Part shown: positions 18,632 through 26,418 of the stretch, in pieces | Position numbering within the stretch: position 1 is the first letter of the stretch | Layout: the number at the start of each line of letters is the position of its first letter | Assembly (NCBI RefSeq): GCF_036311985.1 | Contig: NZ_JAZDCJ010000012.1 | Strand: one strand, 5' to 3' | DNA length: 64,000 nucleotides | Source of the DNA: JAZDCJ01 sp036311985 | GTDB taxonomy: Bacteria > Actinomycetota > Actinomycetes > Actinomycetales > Micrococcaceae | Program-made: the position numbers and the translations under genes | The notes under the pieces: generated by a model | Told to the model about the DNA's origin: nothing | Seen by the model: the letters and a program-made list of their open reading frames with translations, nothing else | The model's database searches: none

Positions 18632-19020
18632 CCCAGCACGCCGCCCCGACGCTTTGGGTCCGGCGCCGCGTGTGGACCCCCGCCGAGCTGCGCGGCGAGG
18701 TCGTCGAGGGTCCGGAAGTCGTCGTCGGACGGCTGCCAGCGCGCGAGGGCGAGACGGATCCGGCCGCCGCGGACGGGTGTTCCCTCGTCGTCCCAGCGGA
18801 GCCGCGCTTCCCCGCTGAGCGGCTCCGGCAGGGAGCCGTCCGCGCGCACGACCCGCCACCAGGGGACCCCGGATGCCGCGCCGCTGCCGGCCATCGCCGC
18901 ACCGACCTGCCGCGGGCCGCCGGCCCCGAGGAGCTCGGCGATGTCGCCGTAGCTCACGGCGCGTCCGGGGGCGATGAGCCACGCGACGGCGTGCACGGCC
19001 TCGGGGTAGCTCAGGGACAT
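18628..19020 (-). CDS. Alkyltransferase-like (ATL) DNA-damage recognition protein
   Basis: A 130-residue protein with the C-terminal fold of O6-alkylguanine-DNA methyltransferase: AWLIAPGRAVSYGDIAELLG near residues 11-30, then ASGVPWWRVVRADGSLPEPL. The active-site PCHR of the methyltransferases reads PWWR here, so the acceptor cysteine is a tryptophan. That defines the ATL family, which binds alkylated guanine and hands it to nucleotide excision repair rather than repairing it. It starts at ATG 19020, 7 nt after a TAGGCT box, and heads the adnA-adnB operon with a 4-nt ATGA overlap, joining three genome-repair functions. Confidence 0.88.
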   Translation of the reverse strand: MSLSYPEAVHAVAWLIAPGRAVSYGDIAELLGAGGPRQVGAAMAGSGAASGVPWWRVVRADGSLPEPLSGEARLRWDDEGTPVRGGRIRLALARWQPSDDDFRTLDDLAAQLGGGPHAAPDPKRRGGVLG

Positions 19021-19027
19021 GACCACC

Positions 19028-19033
19028 AGCCTA
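19028..19033 (-). promoter_or_regulatory. -10 box of the ATL-adnA-adnB operon, leaderless spacing
   Basis: TAGGCT on the minus strand ends 7 nt before ATG 19020. Confidence 0.5.
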
Positions 19034-19089
19034 GGGCGCGGGCGGGGCGTCGGGGATCCCGAGCGGCCGCGGCGTGGCGGCCGATCCCG

Positions 19090-19104
19090 GACGACGCCGG
19101 TGCC
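19090..19104 (+). repeat. Partial dispersed repeat in an intergenic region
   Basis: GACGACGCCGGTGCC, in the spacer between the divergent ATL and exonuclease genes; the same T variant forms the arms of the hairpin at 51790-51827. Confidence 0.4.
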
Positions 19105-19184
19105 CCCTCCTCCTCCACAGGCCCCTTCCGGCGGTCCTTGTCCACGTCGGGCCCCGCGCGGGGCGGGCGCACGCGGCGGCACGG

Positions 19185-19190
19185 TAGCGT
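19185..19190 (+). promoter_or_regulatory. -10 box of the exonuclease gene, leaderless spacing
   Basis: TAGCGT ends 6 nt before ATG 19197; there is no purine-rich ribosome site in the gap. Confidence 0.5.
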
Positions 19191-19196
19191 GGAACC

Positions 19197-19883
19197 ATGA
19201 GCAATTGGCATGAACTTCCCCGGGCCTCGTTCGACCTCGAGACGACCGGCAGGGACCCGGAACTGGCCCGCATCGTCACGGCGTCGGTCCTCGTGGTCAA
19301 CGGCCGCCAGGAGATCCTGAACCACCGCGAGTGGCTCGTGGATCCCGGGGTTCCGATCCCCGAGGAGGCCGCCGCCATCCACGGCGTGAGCACCGAGCGG
19401 GCGCGGGCCGAGGGCGCCGACGCCGCGACGGCGGTCGCGGAGATCACCGCCCACCTCAGGGAGCTCTTCGCCACGATGCCGGTGCTCGCCTTCAACGCGA
19501 GCTACGACTTCACGGTGCTGGACCGCGAGTGCCTGCGCCACGGCGTCGAGGCCCTCGAACCCGCAGCGGTCATCGACCCGTACATCATCGACAAGCACGT
19601 GGACAAGTACCGCCGCGGCAAGCGCACCCTCACGGTCATGAGCGAGTTCTACCGCGTACCGCTCGTCGATGCCCACACCTCCGTCGCCGACGCCGCAGCG
19701 ACGGTCGGCGTGGCCGATGCGCAGGTGGCCAAGTACAAGCAGCTGCGGATGGATCCCCTGCAGCTCCACGGATCCCAGGTCCGGTGGGCCGCCGAGCAGG
19801 CCGCGAGCTTCCAGGCGTACCTGCGCCGCAAGGACCCCTCCGCCGTCGTCGACGGGCAGTGGCCCGTCCGGCGCCGCCCCTGA
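19197..19883 (+). CDS. DnaQ-like DEDDh 3'-5' exonuclease
   Basis: A 228-residue single-domain exonuclease of the DnaQ/RNase T superfamily. The four acidic residues and the histidine are visible: FDLETTG near residue 11 (D and E), LAFNASYDFTVLDREC near 97 (D), and DAHTSVADAAATVG near 160 (H and D), the DEDDh type. These enzymes trim 3' ends of DNA or RNA; a stand-alone protein like this is not necessarily the polymerase proofreader. The N-terminal HGVSTERA motif is typical of the epsilon-like group. It is divergent from the ATL-adnAB repair operon. The 265-bp gap after it contains the presumed met promoter. Confidence 0.9.
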   Translation: MSNWHELPRASFDLETTGRDPELARIVTASVLVVNGRQEILNHREWLVDPGVPIPEEAAAIHGVSTERARAEGADAATAVAEITAHLRELFATMPVLAFNASYDFTVLDRECLRHGVEALEPAAVIDPYIIDKHVDKYRRGKRTLTVMSEFYRVPLVDAHTSVADAAATVGVADAQVAKYKQLRMDPLQLHGSQVRWAAEQAASFQAYLRRKDPSAVVDGQWPVRRRP

Positions 19884-20148
19884 GCCGACGCGCCGTCCCC
19901 CGCCCGTCGTCCGCCGGCGGAGACTGTGCCGAAACACACAGCCGCCGGTGGACACACAAGCCGGTGGAGACGCTTCCACCGGATCGCAATGCTTCGGCAA
20001 ACCGGGCCACTTGTGAAATTTTCGTCAACTCGAAACGGCTTCTTGGCAGAGTCGTCGGGCAGATGACCGTTTGTGACGCCCATTCGGTCGCTTTTGTTCG
20101 ACGGTGCTTCAATATGGGGTAAAGTTCCCCACTTCCATTGAGGCTCAC

Positions 20149-21138
20149 TTGATCACAGTCACCGATCTGCGCAAGGTCTACCGGCAGGGCGGCCGCGAAG
20201 TCGTCGCGCTGGACGGCGTCACGCTCAGCGTCGCCAAGGGCAAGGTCCACGGAATCATCGGGCACTCCGGCGCCGGCAAGTCGACGCTGGTGCGCTGCCT
20301 GACGCTGCTCGACCGTCCGACGTCCGGAACCGTCGACATCGACGGCAAGGTCCTCACCGGCGTCTCGGACAAGGAGCTCCTGACGGCCCGCCGACGCATC
20401 GGCATGGTCTTCCAGCACGCCAATCTGTTCGATTCCCGGACCACGGCGCAGAACGTCTCCTACCCGCTGGAGCTCACGGGAACGCCCAAGGCCCAGGCGA
20501 GGAAGCAGGTCGCCGAGCTCCTGGACCTCGTGGGGCTCGGCGCGTTCGCCGACGCCTACCCCTCGCAGCTCTCCGGCGGTCAGAAGCAGCGCGTCGGCAT
20601 CGCCCGCGCCCTCGCCACGGATCCGGACATCCTCCTGTGCGACGAGCCGACGTCCGCCCTGGACCCGAAGACGACCGATGAGATCCTGGCGCTGATCAAG
20701 AAGCTGCGCGACCGCCTCCAGCTGACCGTGCTCATCATCACGCACGAGATGCACGTCGTGAAGGAGGCCTGCGACTCGGTCTCCCTGCTCGAGGCCGGCC
20801 GCATCGTGGAGCACGGCGACCTGGCCGAGGTCGTGGCCCGCCCCAACGGCCGGCTCTCGGAGGCCCTCCTCCCGCTGCCGGCCGACGCCATCGAGGACCT
20901 CCCGGGCGGAACGGTCCTGGAACTGCTCTACTCGGGAAGCCGTGCCGTCGAGCCCGTCATCTCGGCCGTGGCGCGGACGTTCGAGACCGACGTCAACGTC
21001 CTGGCCGGATCCGTCGAGTCCCTCGGTGGAGCCCGGTTCGCGCACCTGCGCATCCAGCTGCCGGACGGCAGCGACATCGCGGCCATCACCGCGCACCTGA
21101 ACGCCGCCGGCATCGCCGTATCCACCAAGGAGGCCTGA
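20149..21138 (+). CDS. metN: Methionine ABC transporter ATP-binding protein MetN
   Basis: A 329-residue ABC ATPase. Walker A is IGHSGAGKSTLVRC near residue 40, the signature is QLSGGQKQRVGIARALATDP near 140, and Walker B is LLCDEPTSALDP near 160. The last 75 residues form a NIL domain, the methionine-sensing regulatory domain that marks MetN-type transporters. TTG 20149 is chosen because homologues begin with ITVTDLRKVY; an in-frame ATG at 20104 would add 15 unrelated residues. It is followed after 2 bp by metI and then metQ. I looked for a SAM riboswitch in the 265-bp upstream region and recognise none. Confidence 0.93.
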   Translation: MITVTDLRKVYRQGGREVVALDGVTLSVAKGKVHGIIGHSGAGKSTLVRCLTLLDRPTSGTVDIDGKVLTGVSDKELLTARRRIGMVFQHANLFDSRTTAQNVSYPLELTGTPKAQARKQVAELLDLVGLGAFADAYPSQLSGGQKQRVGIARALATDPDILLCDEPTSALDPKTTDEILALIKKLRDRLQLTVLIITHEMHVVKEACDSVSLLEAGRIVEHGDLAEVVARPNGRLSEALLPLPADAIEDLPGGTVLELLYSGSRAVEPVISAVARTFETDVNVLAGSVESLGGARFAHLRIQLPDGSDIAAITAHLNAAGIAVSTKEA

Positions 21139-21140
21139 GG

Positions 21141-21821
21141 ATGGACTTCTTCAACGACCTCGCGTCGAACCCCGCCATCACGAACGCGATCCCCACCGCA
21201 ACGCTCCAGACCCTGCAGATGGTGGGCATCTCGGGCCTCTTCACCGTCCTCATCGGCCTTCCCCTGGGCATCGTGCTCCACTCCACGGCGCCCGGCGGGC
21301 TGACGCCGGTCCGCTGGCTGAGCTTCATCCTCTCCAGCGTGGTCGTGAACATCACGCGGTCCATCCCGTTCGCGATCCTCATGCTGTCCCTGATCCCGCT
21401 CTCCGTCCTGATCGTCGGAACGTCGCTGGGACCGATCGCCGCATCCGTTTCCCTGACGATCGGCACGATCCCCTTCTTCGCCCGCCTGGTCGAAACGGCC
21501 CTGCGCGATGTCCACACGGGCAAGATCGATGCCGCCCTCGTCATGGGATCGACGCGCTTCCAGGTCGTCCGCAAGGTCCTGGTTCCCGAGGCCATGCCCG
21601 GCCTCGTGGCCGCCCTCACGACGACGCTCGTCACGCTGGTCGGCTACTCGGCCATGGCCGGACTGGTCGGCGGCGACGGCCTGGGCCGACTGGCCTACAA
21701 CTACGGCTTCCAGCGCTTCGAGACCTCCGTGATGATCGTCATCCTCGTGATCATGGTCCTCCTCGTCCAGCTGATCCAGGTGGTGGGCGACGCGCTCGCC
21801 CGCCGCGTCGACCACCGCTGA
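21141..21821 (+). CDS. metI: Methionine ABC transporter permease MetI
   Basis: A 226-residue permease with five hydrophobic segments. The cytoplasmic EAA-type loop that contacts the ATPase is ALVMGSTRFQVVRKVLVPEA near residue 135-154. The N-terminus ATLQTLQMVGISGLFTVLIG and the LVGYSAMAGLVGGDGLG motif near 175 are typical of MetI. It starts 2 bp after metN, so the two are cotranscribed and probably translationally coupled. Confidence 0.93.
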   Translation: MDFFNDLASNPAITNAIPTATLQTLQMVGISGLFTVLIGLPLGIVLHSTAPGGLTPVRWLSFILSSVVVNITRSIPFAILMLSLIPLSVLIVGTSLGPIAASVSLTIGTIPFFARLVETALRDVHTGKIDAALVMGSTRFQVVRKVLVPEAMPGLVAALTTTLVTLVGYSAMAGLVGGDGLGRLAYNYGFQRFETSVMIVILVIMVLLVQLIQVVGDALARRVDHR

Positions 21822-21946
21822 TCCCCACTCCCCAAGACTCCCGTCACCTCGGCGACGGACGGCAGCCAGTAGCCGCTAGCTGCCTTAAACCGCCCGTCTT
21901 CCCCTTCAACGGGACGGCACGGCACCCAAGAAAAGGAACTCCTCCG

Positions 21947-22792
21947 ATGCGTCAGAAAATCGCACTCGCCGTCACCGGCGCCGCAGCCCTCTTCGCCCTG
22001 ACCGCTTGCGGCGGTGGTGACACCGGCGCCGCCGACACCTCGGCCGACACGAACTCCGCCGGCCTCGCCATCGTCAAGGTCGGCGCCAGCCCGGTCCCCC
22101 ACGCCCGGATCCTCGAGTTCATCGACGAGAACCTGGCCGCCGATGCCGGCATCGATCTGGACATCACCGAGATCGACGACTACCAGACGCCCAACACGGC
22201 GCTGAGCGAGGGAACCCTCGACGCGAACTTCTACCAGCACCTGCCGTGGTTCGAAGACCAGGTCGCCACCAAGGGCTACGACTTCGAGCACGGCGAAGGC
22301 GTGCACATCGAGCCGTTCGCCGCGTTCTCCGACAAGTACTCGTCGGCCGGCGAGATCCCGGACGGGGCGAAGGTCGTCGTCACCAACGACCCGGCCAACC
22401 AGCTGCGCGCCCTCCGGGTCCTGGAGCAGGCGGGCCTGCTCTCCGACATCTCCGACGATTCCTCCGTCCTCACCCTGAGCGACGAGCAGAACCCCAAGAA
22501 GCTCGCCTTCTCCGAGGTTCCGCCGGAGCAGGCGGTCCAGGTGTTCAAGCAGGATTCGTCCTTCGACATCGGCATGATCAACGGCAACTTCATCCTGCAG
22601 GCGGGCCTGAAGAGCTCCGACGCCCTCGCGGTGGAGGAGACGGAAGGCAACCCGTACGCCAACTTCCTGGCATGGCGCGCCGGCGAGCAGAGCGACGCCA
22701 TCGCCACCCTCGACGAGTTGCTGCACAGCGACGAGGTCGCGGCCTTCATCGAGGAGACCTGGCCGGACGGCGACGTCATCCCGGCCTTCTAG
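21947..22792 (+). CDS. metQ: Methionine-binding lipoprotein MetQ
   Basis: A 281-residue substrate-binding lipoprotein. The signal peptide ends in the lipobox LTAC near residue 24, followed by a Gly/Asp-rich linker and the NlpA/MetQ fold: VKVGASPVPHARILEFI, YQTPNTALSEGTLDANFYQH, and GMINGNFILQAGL. It captures methionine outside the membrane for MetNI. The 125-bp gap after metI is larger than the metN-metI gap and may allow separate, higher expression of the binding protein. AAAGGA lies about 10 nt upstream of the start. Confidence 0.93.
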   Translation: MRQKIALAVTGAAALFALTACGGGDTGAADTSADTNSAGLAIVKVGASPVPHARILEFIDENLAADAGIDLDITEIDDYQTPNTALSEGTLDANFYQHLPWFEDQVATKGYDFEHGEGVHIEPFAAFSDKYSSAGEIPDGAKVVVTNDPANQLRALRVLEQAGLLSDISDDSSVLTLSDEQNPKKLAFSEVPPEQAVQVFKQDSSFDIGMINGNFILQAGLKSSDALAVEETEGNPYANFLAWRAGEQSDAIATLDELLHSDEVAAFIEETWPDGDVIPAF

Positions 22793-22811
22793 TCCCACCC
22801 GCGTCACGACG

Positions 22812-22855
22812 CGCCGCACGGCGGGGTCCCGTTCCAGGGGCCCCGCCGTGCGGCG
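22812..22855 (+). terminator. Terminator after metQ
   Basis: A perfect 15-bp inverted repeat (22812-22826 and 22841-22855) with a 14-nt loop lies 20 bp after the metQ stop. It has no T-run, as is common in high-GC actinobacteria. Confidence 0.8.
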
Positions 22856-22941
22856 TCTCTGGCGCGAGGGGGCCGGACGCTGTAGCTTTGACCCTTGTCG
22901 GCATCCGCCGACGACACCCCGCACTGGACCAGGGAGGAACC

Positions 22942-23055
22942 ATGTCCGTCACCGGCCTCTACGCTTCCTTCCGCCCTGCCGCCGGCCTGCCCGACGGGCA
23001 GCAGCGTGCCTTCAAGCACGTGTTCAGCGCGTTCACCAGGTTGCCCGAGTCCTGA
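22942..23055 (+). CDS. 37-residue small protein upstream of rtcB
   Basis: A short reading frame of 37 codons with a strong ribosome site (AGGGAGGAACC directly before ATG 22942), placed between the metQ terminator and an intrinsic terminator at 23072. The product starts MSVTGLYASFRPAAG and ends FSAFTRLPES; it has no membrane segment or metal site, and I recognise no family. A 6-bp hairpin lies within it at 22988-23002, and another (GTCGGC/GCCGAC) precedes it at about 22896-22911. It could be a real small protein, a leader peptide controlling rtcB, or part of a structured RNA. The ribosome site is the main support. Confidence 0.5.
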   Translation: MSVTGLYASFRPAAGLPDGQQRAFKHVFSAFTRLPES

Positions 23056-23071
23056 CGCCCCCGGCGTTCCG

Positions 23072-23103
23072 GCCCCGCAACCACACATGGTGCGGGGCTT
23101 TTT
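23072..23103 (+). terminator. Intrinsic terminator between the small ORF and rtcB
   Basis: GCCCCGCA (23072-23079) pairs with TGCGGGGC (23091-23098), followed by TTTTT (23099-23103). It stands 54 bp before the rtcB start, so rtcB either has its own promoter inside this gap or depends on read-through. Confidence 0.8.
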
Positions 23104-23156
23104 CCATGGACCACTCGACGGAATCCGTGCCCCGCACCCCGACAGAGAGAGAAACC

Positions 23157-24323
23157 ATGGAAAGGATCAACCGCCGGCTCTTCAACTGGGCCTCCATCCT
23201 CGATGCCCAGACCCGCGCGCAGGCCGAGACCACCTCGACACTGCCGTTCATCTACCCGCACCTGGCCCTCATGCCCGACGCCCACCTGGGCAAGGGCGCC
23301 ACGGTCGGCTCCGTGATCCCGACCCTCGGGGCCATCATCCCGGCCGCCGTGGGCGTGGACATCGGCTGCGGCATGATCGCGGTGCGCACGCAGTACCGGC
23401 TGGGACAGCTGCCCGGGGACCGGCGCGCGCTGCGCGAGCAGATCGAGCGCGCCGTCCCGCTCTCGGCGGGCCACTACAACAAGAAGGTCGTGGCCACGGC
23501 CGCGCCGCGCATCTCCGAGCTGGCGGACGCCGCCGCTGAGGCGGGGTTCGACCCGGCCTCCTACGCGGGCAACTGGGAACTGCAGCTGGGATCGCTCGGC
23601 TCGGGCAACCACTTCATCGAGGTCTGCGCCGACGAGGAGGGCGCCGTCTGGCTCTTCCTGCACTCGGGCTCGCGCGGAATCGGCAACCGGATCGCCCAGC
23701 ACCACATCAAGGTGGCGCAGGGCGTGGCGAGGCGCTACTGGATCCAGCTGCCGGATCCGGACCTGGCCTACCTCGTGGAGGGCACGGACGAGTTCGACGC
23801 CTACATCCGCGAGCTGCGCTGGGCCCAGCGCTTCGCCCTGCTGAACCGGGAGGAGATGATGGACCGGGTGATCCGCCAGTTCTCGGAGTGGGTCGACGGT
23901 CCGGTCGAGGAGGAGGAGCGGATCAACTGCCACCACAACTTCACCGAGCGGGAGACCCACTTCGGCAAGTCCGTCTGGGTCTCGCGGAAGGGCGCGATCC
24001 GCGCCCGGACCGGTGACGCGGGCCTGATCCCCGGTTCGATGGGCACGGCCTCGTACGTGGTGGAGGGTCTCGGCGACGCGCTCTCGCTCGAGTCCTCGCC
24101 GCACGGCGCGGGCCGCGAGTACTCGCGCACGGCGGCGCGGAAGGCGTTCACGCTCGATCAACTGCGCGAGGCCATGGCGGGGATCGAGTTCCGCGACACG
24201 GACGCCTTCATCGACGAGATCCCGGCGGCCTACAAGCCGATCGACACGGTCATGGACGACGCCTCGTCCCTGGTCCGGGTCCGGCACCGCCTGCGGCAGA
24301 TCGTCAACGTGAAGGGCGACTAG
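23157..24323 (+). CDS. rtcB: RtcB-family RNA ligase
   Basis: A 388-residue RtcB ligase, which joins RNA ends carrying 2',3'-cyclic or 3'-phosphate to 5'-OH using GTP and Mn. The conserved metal and guanylate residues are visible: GVDIGCGMIAV near residue 65 (Cys), LGSGNHFIEV, LHSGSRGIGN, INCHHNFTERETHF near 262, GSMGTASYVVEG, and PHGAGREYSRTAARK near 325 (guanylated His). ATG 23157 has GAGAGAGA upstream and matches the usual start (MERINRRLFNWASIL); an in-frame ATG at 23106 sits immediately after the terminator. No RtcA or archease gene is adjacent. It may act in RNA repair. Confidence 0.93.
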   Translation: MERINRRLFNWASILDAQTRAQAETTSTLPFIYPHLALMPDAHLGKGATVGSVIPTLGAIIPAAVGVDIGCGMIAVRTQYRLGQLPGDRRALREQIERAVPLSAGHYNKKVVATAAPRISELADAAAEAGFDPASYAGNWELQLGSLGSGNHFIEVCADEEGAVWLFLHSGSRGIGNRIAQHHIKVAQGVARRYWIQLPDPDLAYLVEGTDEFDAYIRELRWAQRFALLNREEMMDRVIRQFSEWVDGPVEEEERINCHHNFTERETHFGKSVWVSRKGAIRARTGDAGLIPGSMGTASYVVEGLGDALSLESSPHGAGREYSRTAARKAFTLDQLREAMAGIEFRDTDAFIDEIPAAYKPIDTVMDDASSLVRVRHRLRQIVNVKGD

Positions 24324-24339
24324 GACGACGCCGGGGCCC
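24323..24339 (+). repeat. Dispersed repeat copy immediately after rtcB
   Basis: GACGACGCCGGGGCC begins two bases after the rtcB stop codon and runs into the left arm of the terminator hairpin. Confidence 0.5.
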
Positions 24340-24362
24340 GGGTTCACTGCCCGGGCCCCGGC
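24330..24362 (+). terminator. Terminator after rtcB
   Basis: A 13-bp perfect inverted repeat (24330-24342 and 24350-24362) with a 7-nt loop lies 7 bp after the rtcB stop. Confidence 0.75.
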
Positions 24363-24609
24363 CATGGGTTCGGCACCGGGTCCGGCCCGGGGCCATGGCT
24401 CCCGGTCGGCAGGGGTCGGGCCGACAGGGTTCGGGCCGGGAGACGGGGACGGAGATCGCGGCAGGTCCCGGCCGGCGTCGTGACGAACCGGTGACGCCCG
24501 GGGCGGACACTGGCCCCAGCGCGCCGGGACCACGCCCAGGCGGACGGGCCGCAGCGCGTGGCCGCCGCACCCGGGCGGCGGCCGCGGAATCGGCGAGGAG
24601 CTGGGGACC

Positions 24610-25521
24610 GTGGACCAGGACAGACGAGACAGCGGGCGGCGGAACCGACGCGGCCCGGCCGGGCGACGGGTGCTGGTTCCGCCCCGCGCCGTGGGCCCGC
24701 TGGCCGTGCTCGCGGCGGCGGCCGCCCTCCTGCTGGCCGGGTGCGTGCCCCCTCCGGCGTCAGAGTCCGACGGCGGCGCGCCGGCGAACGCGAGCCCCGG
24801 GACTCCCGGCGGCCGGGGCGACGGCGGCAACGGCGGTACGGGCGGCACTGGAGGCGGGCAGGGCCAAGGCGGCGGAAACGGCGCGGGCCAGGCCGGGGAC
24901 ACGCCGGGCCGCGTGGTCTACACGTGGGGCCTCCCGCCGAGCGACACGAGCGTCTCGGGCAACGACGGGCCGGCCTACGGCGTCCTGATGCGCTCGTGCG
25001 ACGAGGCGCAGGCCTACCTCGACGGGCTGTCCGACCCTCCCTACTACGGCTTCCGCAGCCCGCGGAACGTCGTGCTGTTCGCGGCCGGCATCCACTTGTG
25101 CCGCGGCGACACGGGCGAGGGGGCCCGGTACTACCGCAACGCGGTGACGGAATACGGCATCGAGGGCCTCAACGACGGCCGTCCCGAGTGCGAGCTCTAC
25201 AAGTCGGTCGCGAGCGTCGTCGAGCAGCGTCCCCGCGAGGACTTCCCGTGCGTCGGCGGCCCCGACCCGCAGGGCCGCTTCGGGGACGGCGGCGCGGACG
25301 ATCCCCTCACCTTCGATGTCGACGAGAGCGTCCTGCCGGACGGTGGCGGCGAGGGCAACGGCGACGGGACGAACGGCGAGGAAGGCACTGGAGGCGAAGA
25401 CGGCACCGGGGACGAGGGCGCGGACGACGGCGCCGGGGACGGCACCGACGGCAACGGCACGGATTCCGGCGGCGGCGAGGAAGGCGAAGGCGGTACGGAC
25501 GGCGCCGGATCCGGGCCGTGA
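24610..25521 (+). CDS. Uncharacterised lipoprotein with Gly-rich linkers
   Basis: A 303-residue predicted lipoprotein: basic N-terminus, hydrophobic stretch and lipobox LLLAGC near residue 44. The mature protein has a Gly-rich linker (about residues 65-95), then a folded middle of about 130 residues with four cysteines (RSCDEAQAYLDGL, AAGIHLCRGDTGEGARYYRN, RPECELY, DFPCVGG) that could form two disulfides, then a Gly/Asp/Glu-rich C-terminal tail of about 70 residues. The AAGIHLCRG...ARYYRNAVTEYG segment resembles a single TPR-like helix pair. I recognise no family. The stop overlaps the next start (GTGA). Confidence 0.65.
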   Translation: MDQDRRDSGRRNRRGPAGRRVLVPPRAVGPLAVLAAAAALLLAGCVPPPASESDGGAPANASPGTPGGRGDGGNGGTGGTGGGQGQGGGNGAGQAGDTPGRVVYTWGLPPSDTSVSGNDGPAYGVLMRSCDEAQAYLDGLSDPPYYGFRSPRNVVLFAAGIHLCRGDTGEGARYYRNAVTEYGIEGLNDGRPECELYKSVASVVEQRPREDFPCVGGPDPQGRFGDGGADDPLTFDVDESVLPDGGGEGNGDGTNGEEGTGGEDGTGDEGADDGAGDGTDGNGTDSGGGEEGEGGTDGAGSGP

Positions 25522-26369
25522 GCGCGGACCAGGACCGCGGGGAGCTGCTCCGCAAGATCGCCGCGGTCGTCGGCAACGTCGGCGTGGTCACCGCGTTGCT
25601 CGTCTACTTCGGCTGGGTCCGCTCCGAGGTGCAGGCGGCGGAACTGGGCTTCGACGAGAGCGTCCTGGGCATGACGACGCGCGAGTACCTGCTGCGCAGC
25701 GTCCGTCCCGTCCTGGTGCTGCTCATCGTCGCCGGCGCGGCGGGGCTGATGTGGGTGGGGCTGGACCACTGGCTGTCCCGGCGGCTCGAGCTCGGCGACC
25801 GCCGGGCCAAGCGCGTGGCCGTGTACGCGGTCCCGGCCCTCGCCGTCGTCCTGCCGGCCTCCGCATGGATCCTGCGCCCCGTGTGGCCGGCCACGGCCTA
25901 CGTCGCCTTCCCGCTGCTGCTGGCCACCGGCCTGCTCCTGCTGCTCTACGCCTTCCGGCTCTACCGGGCGCGCTCCGGCGCCCCGCCCCTGTCCCATGCG
26001 GCGGGGAACCTGCTCCGCGCGTGCGCGGCCGCCCTGGTCGGCGTCGCCCTGTTCTCGGCCGCGGCGAACTACGCGACCGTCGAGGGCACGGAGCTGGCCC
26101 GGGGCTTCGGCGAACGGATCGCCCAGCTGCCCCGCGTCGTCGTGCACAGCGCCGATCCGCTGGGCATCGACGCCCCGGGCGCCGCGGTCGAGGAGCTGCC
26201 GGAGGGCGCGGGCTACCGCTACCGCTACACGGGGCTGCGGTTGCTCGAGCACACCGGGGGCCGCTACTTCCTGGTCTCCGACGGCTGGACGCGGCGCTAC
26301 GGCGTGATCGTGGTCCTGCCCTCCGACGAGCCGGGGATCCGCTACGACTTCGTCCGCGACACGCGCTGA
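25518..26369 (+). CDS. Uncharacterised four-segment membrane protein
   Basis: A 283-residue protein with four hydrophobic segments, near residues 17-34, 58-80, 102-150 and 170-188. They are followed by an outside-facing C-terminal domain of about 95 residues, rich in Tyr/Arg (YRYRYTGLRLLEHTGGRYFL). I recognise no family. GTG 25518 overlaps the TGA of the lipoprotein gene, so the two are coupled and probably work together at the membrane. It is convergent with hemL. The pair looks like an accessory insertion between rtcB and the haem locus. Confidence 0.65.
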   Translation: MSADQDRGELLRKIAAVVGNVGVVTALLVYFGWVRSEVQAAELGFDESVLGMTTREYLLRSVRPVLVLLIVAGAAGLMWVGLDHWLSRRLELGDRRAKRVAVYAVPALAVVLPASAWILRPVWPATAYVAFPLLLATGLLLLLYAFRLYRARSGAPPLSHAAGNLLRACAAALVGVALFSAAANYATVEGTELARGFGERIAQLPRVVVHSADPLGIDAPGAAVEELPEGAGYRYRYTGLRLLEHTGGRYFLVSDGWTRRYGVIVVLPSDEPGIRYDFVRDTR

Positions 26370-26418
26370 CAGTCCCGGCGCCGCCGGAAGGTCCCAGGCG
26401 TGGCCCGGGCCGTCCTGG

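Noticed and set aside
19884..20148. Possible SAM riboswitch before metN
   Set aside because: I could not find the core elements of the SAM-I, SAM-II or SAM-IV aptamers; the region is unusual only in being slightly AT-richer.
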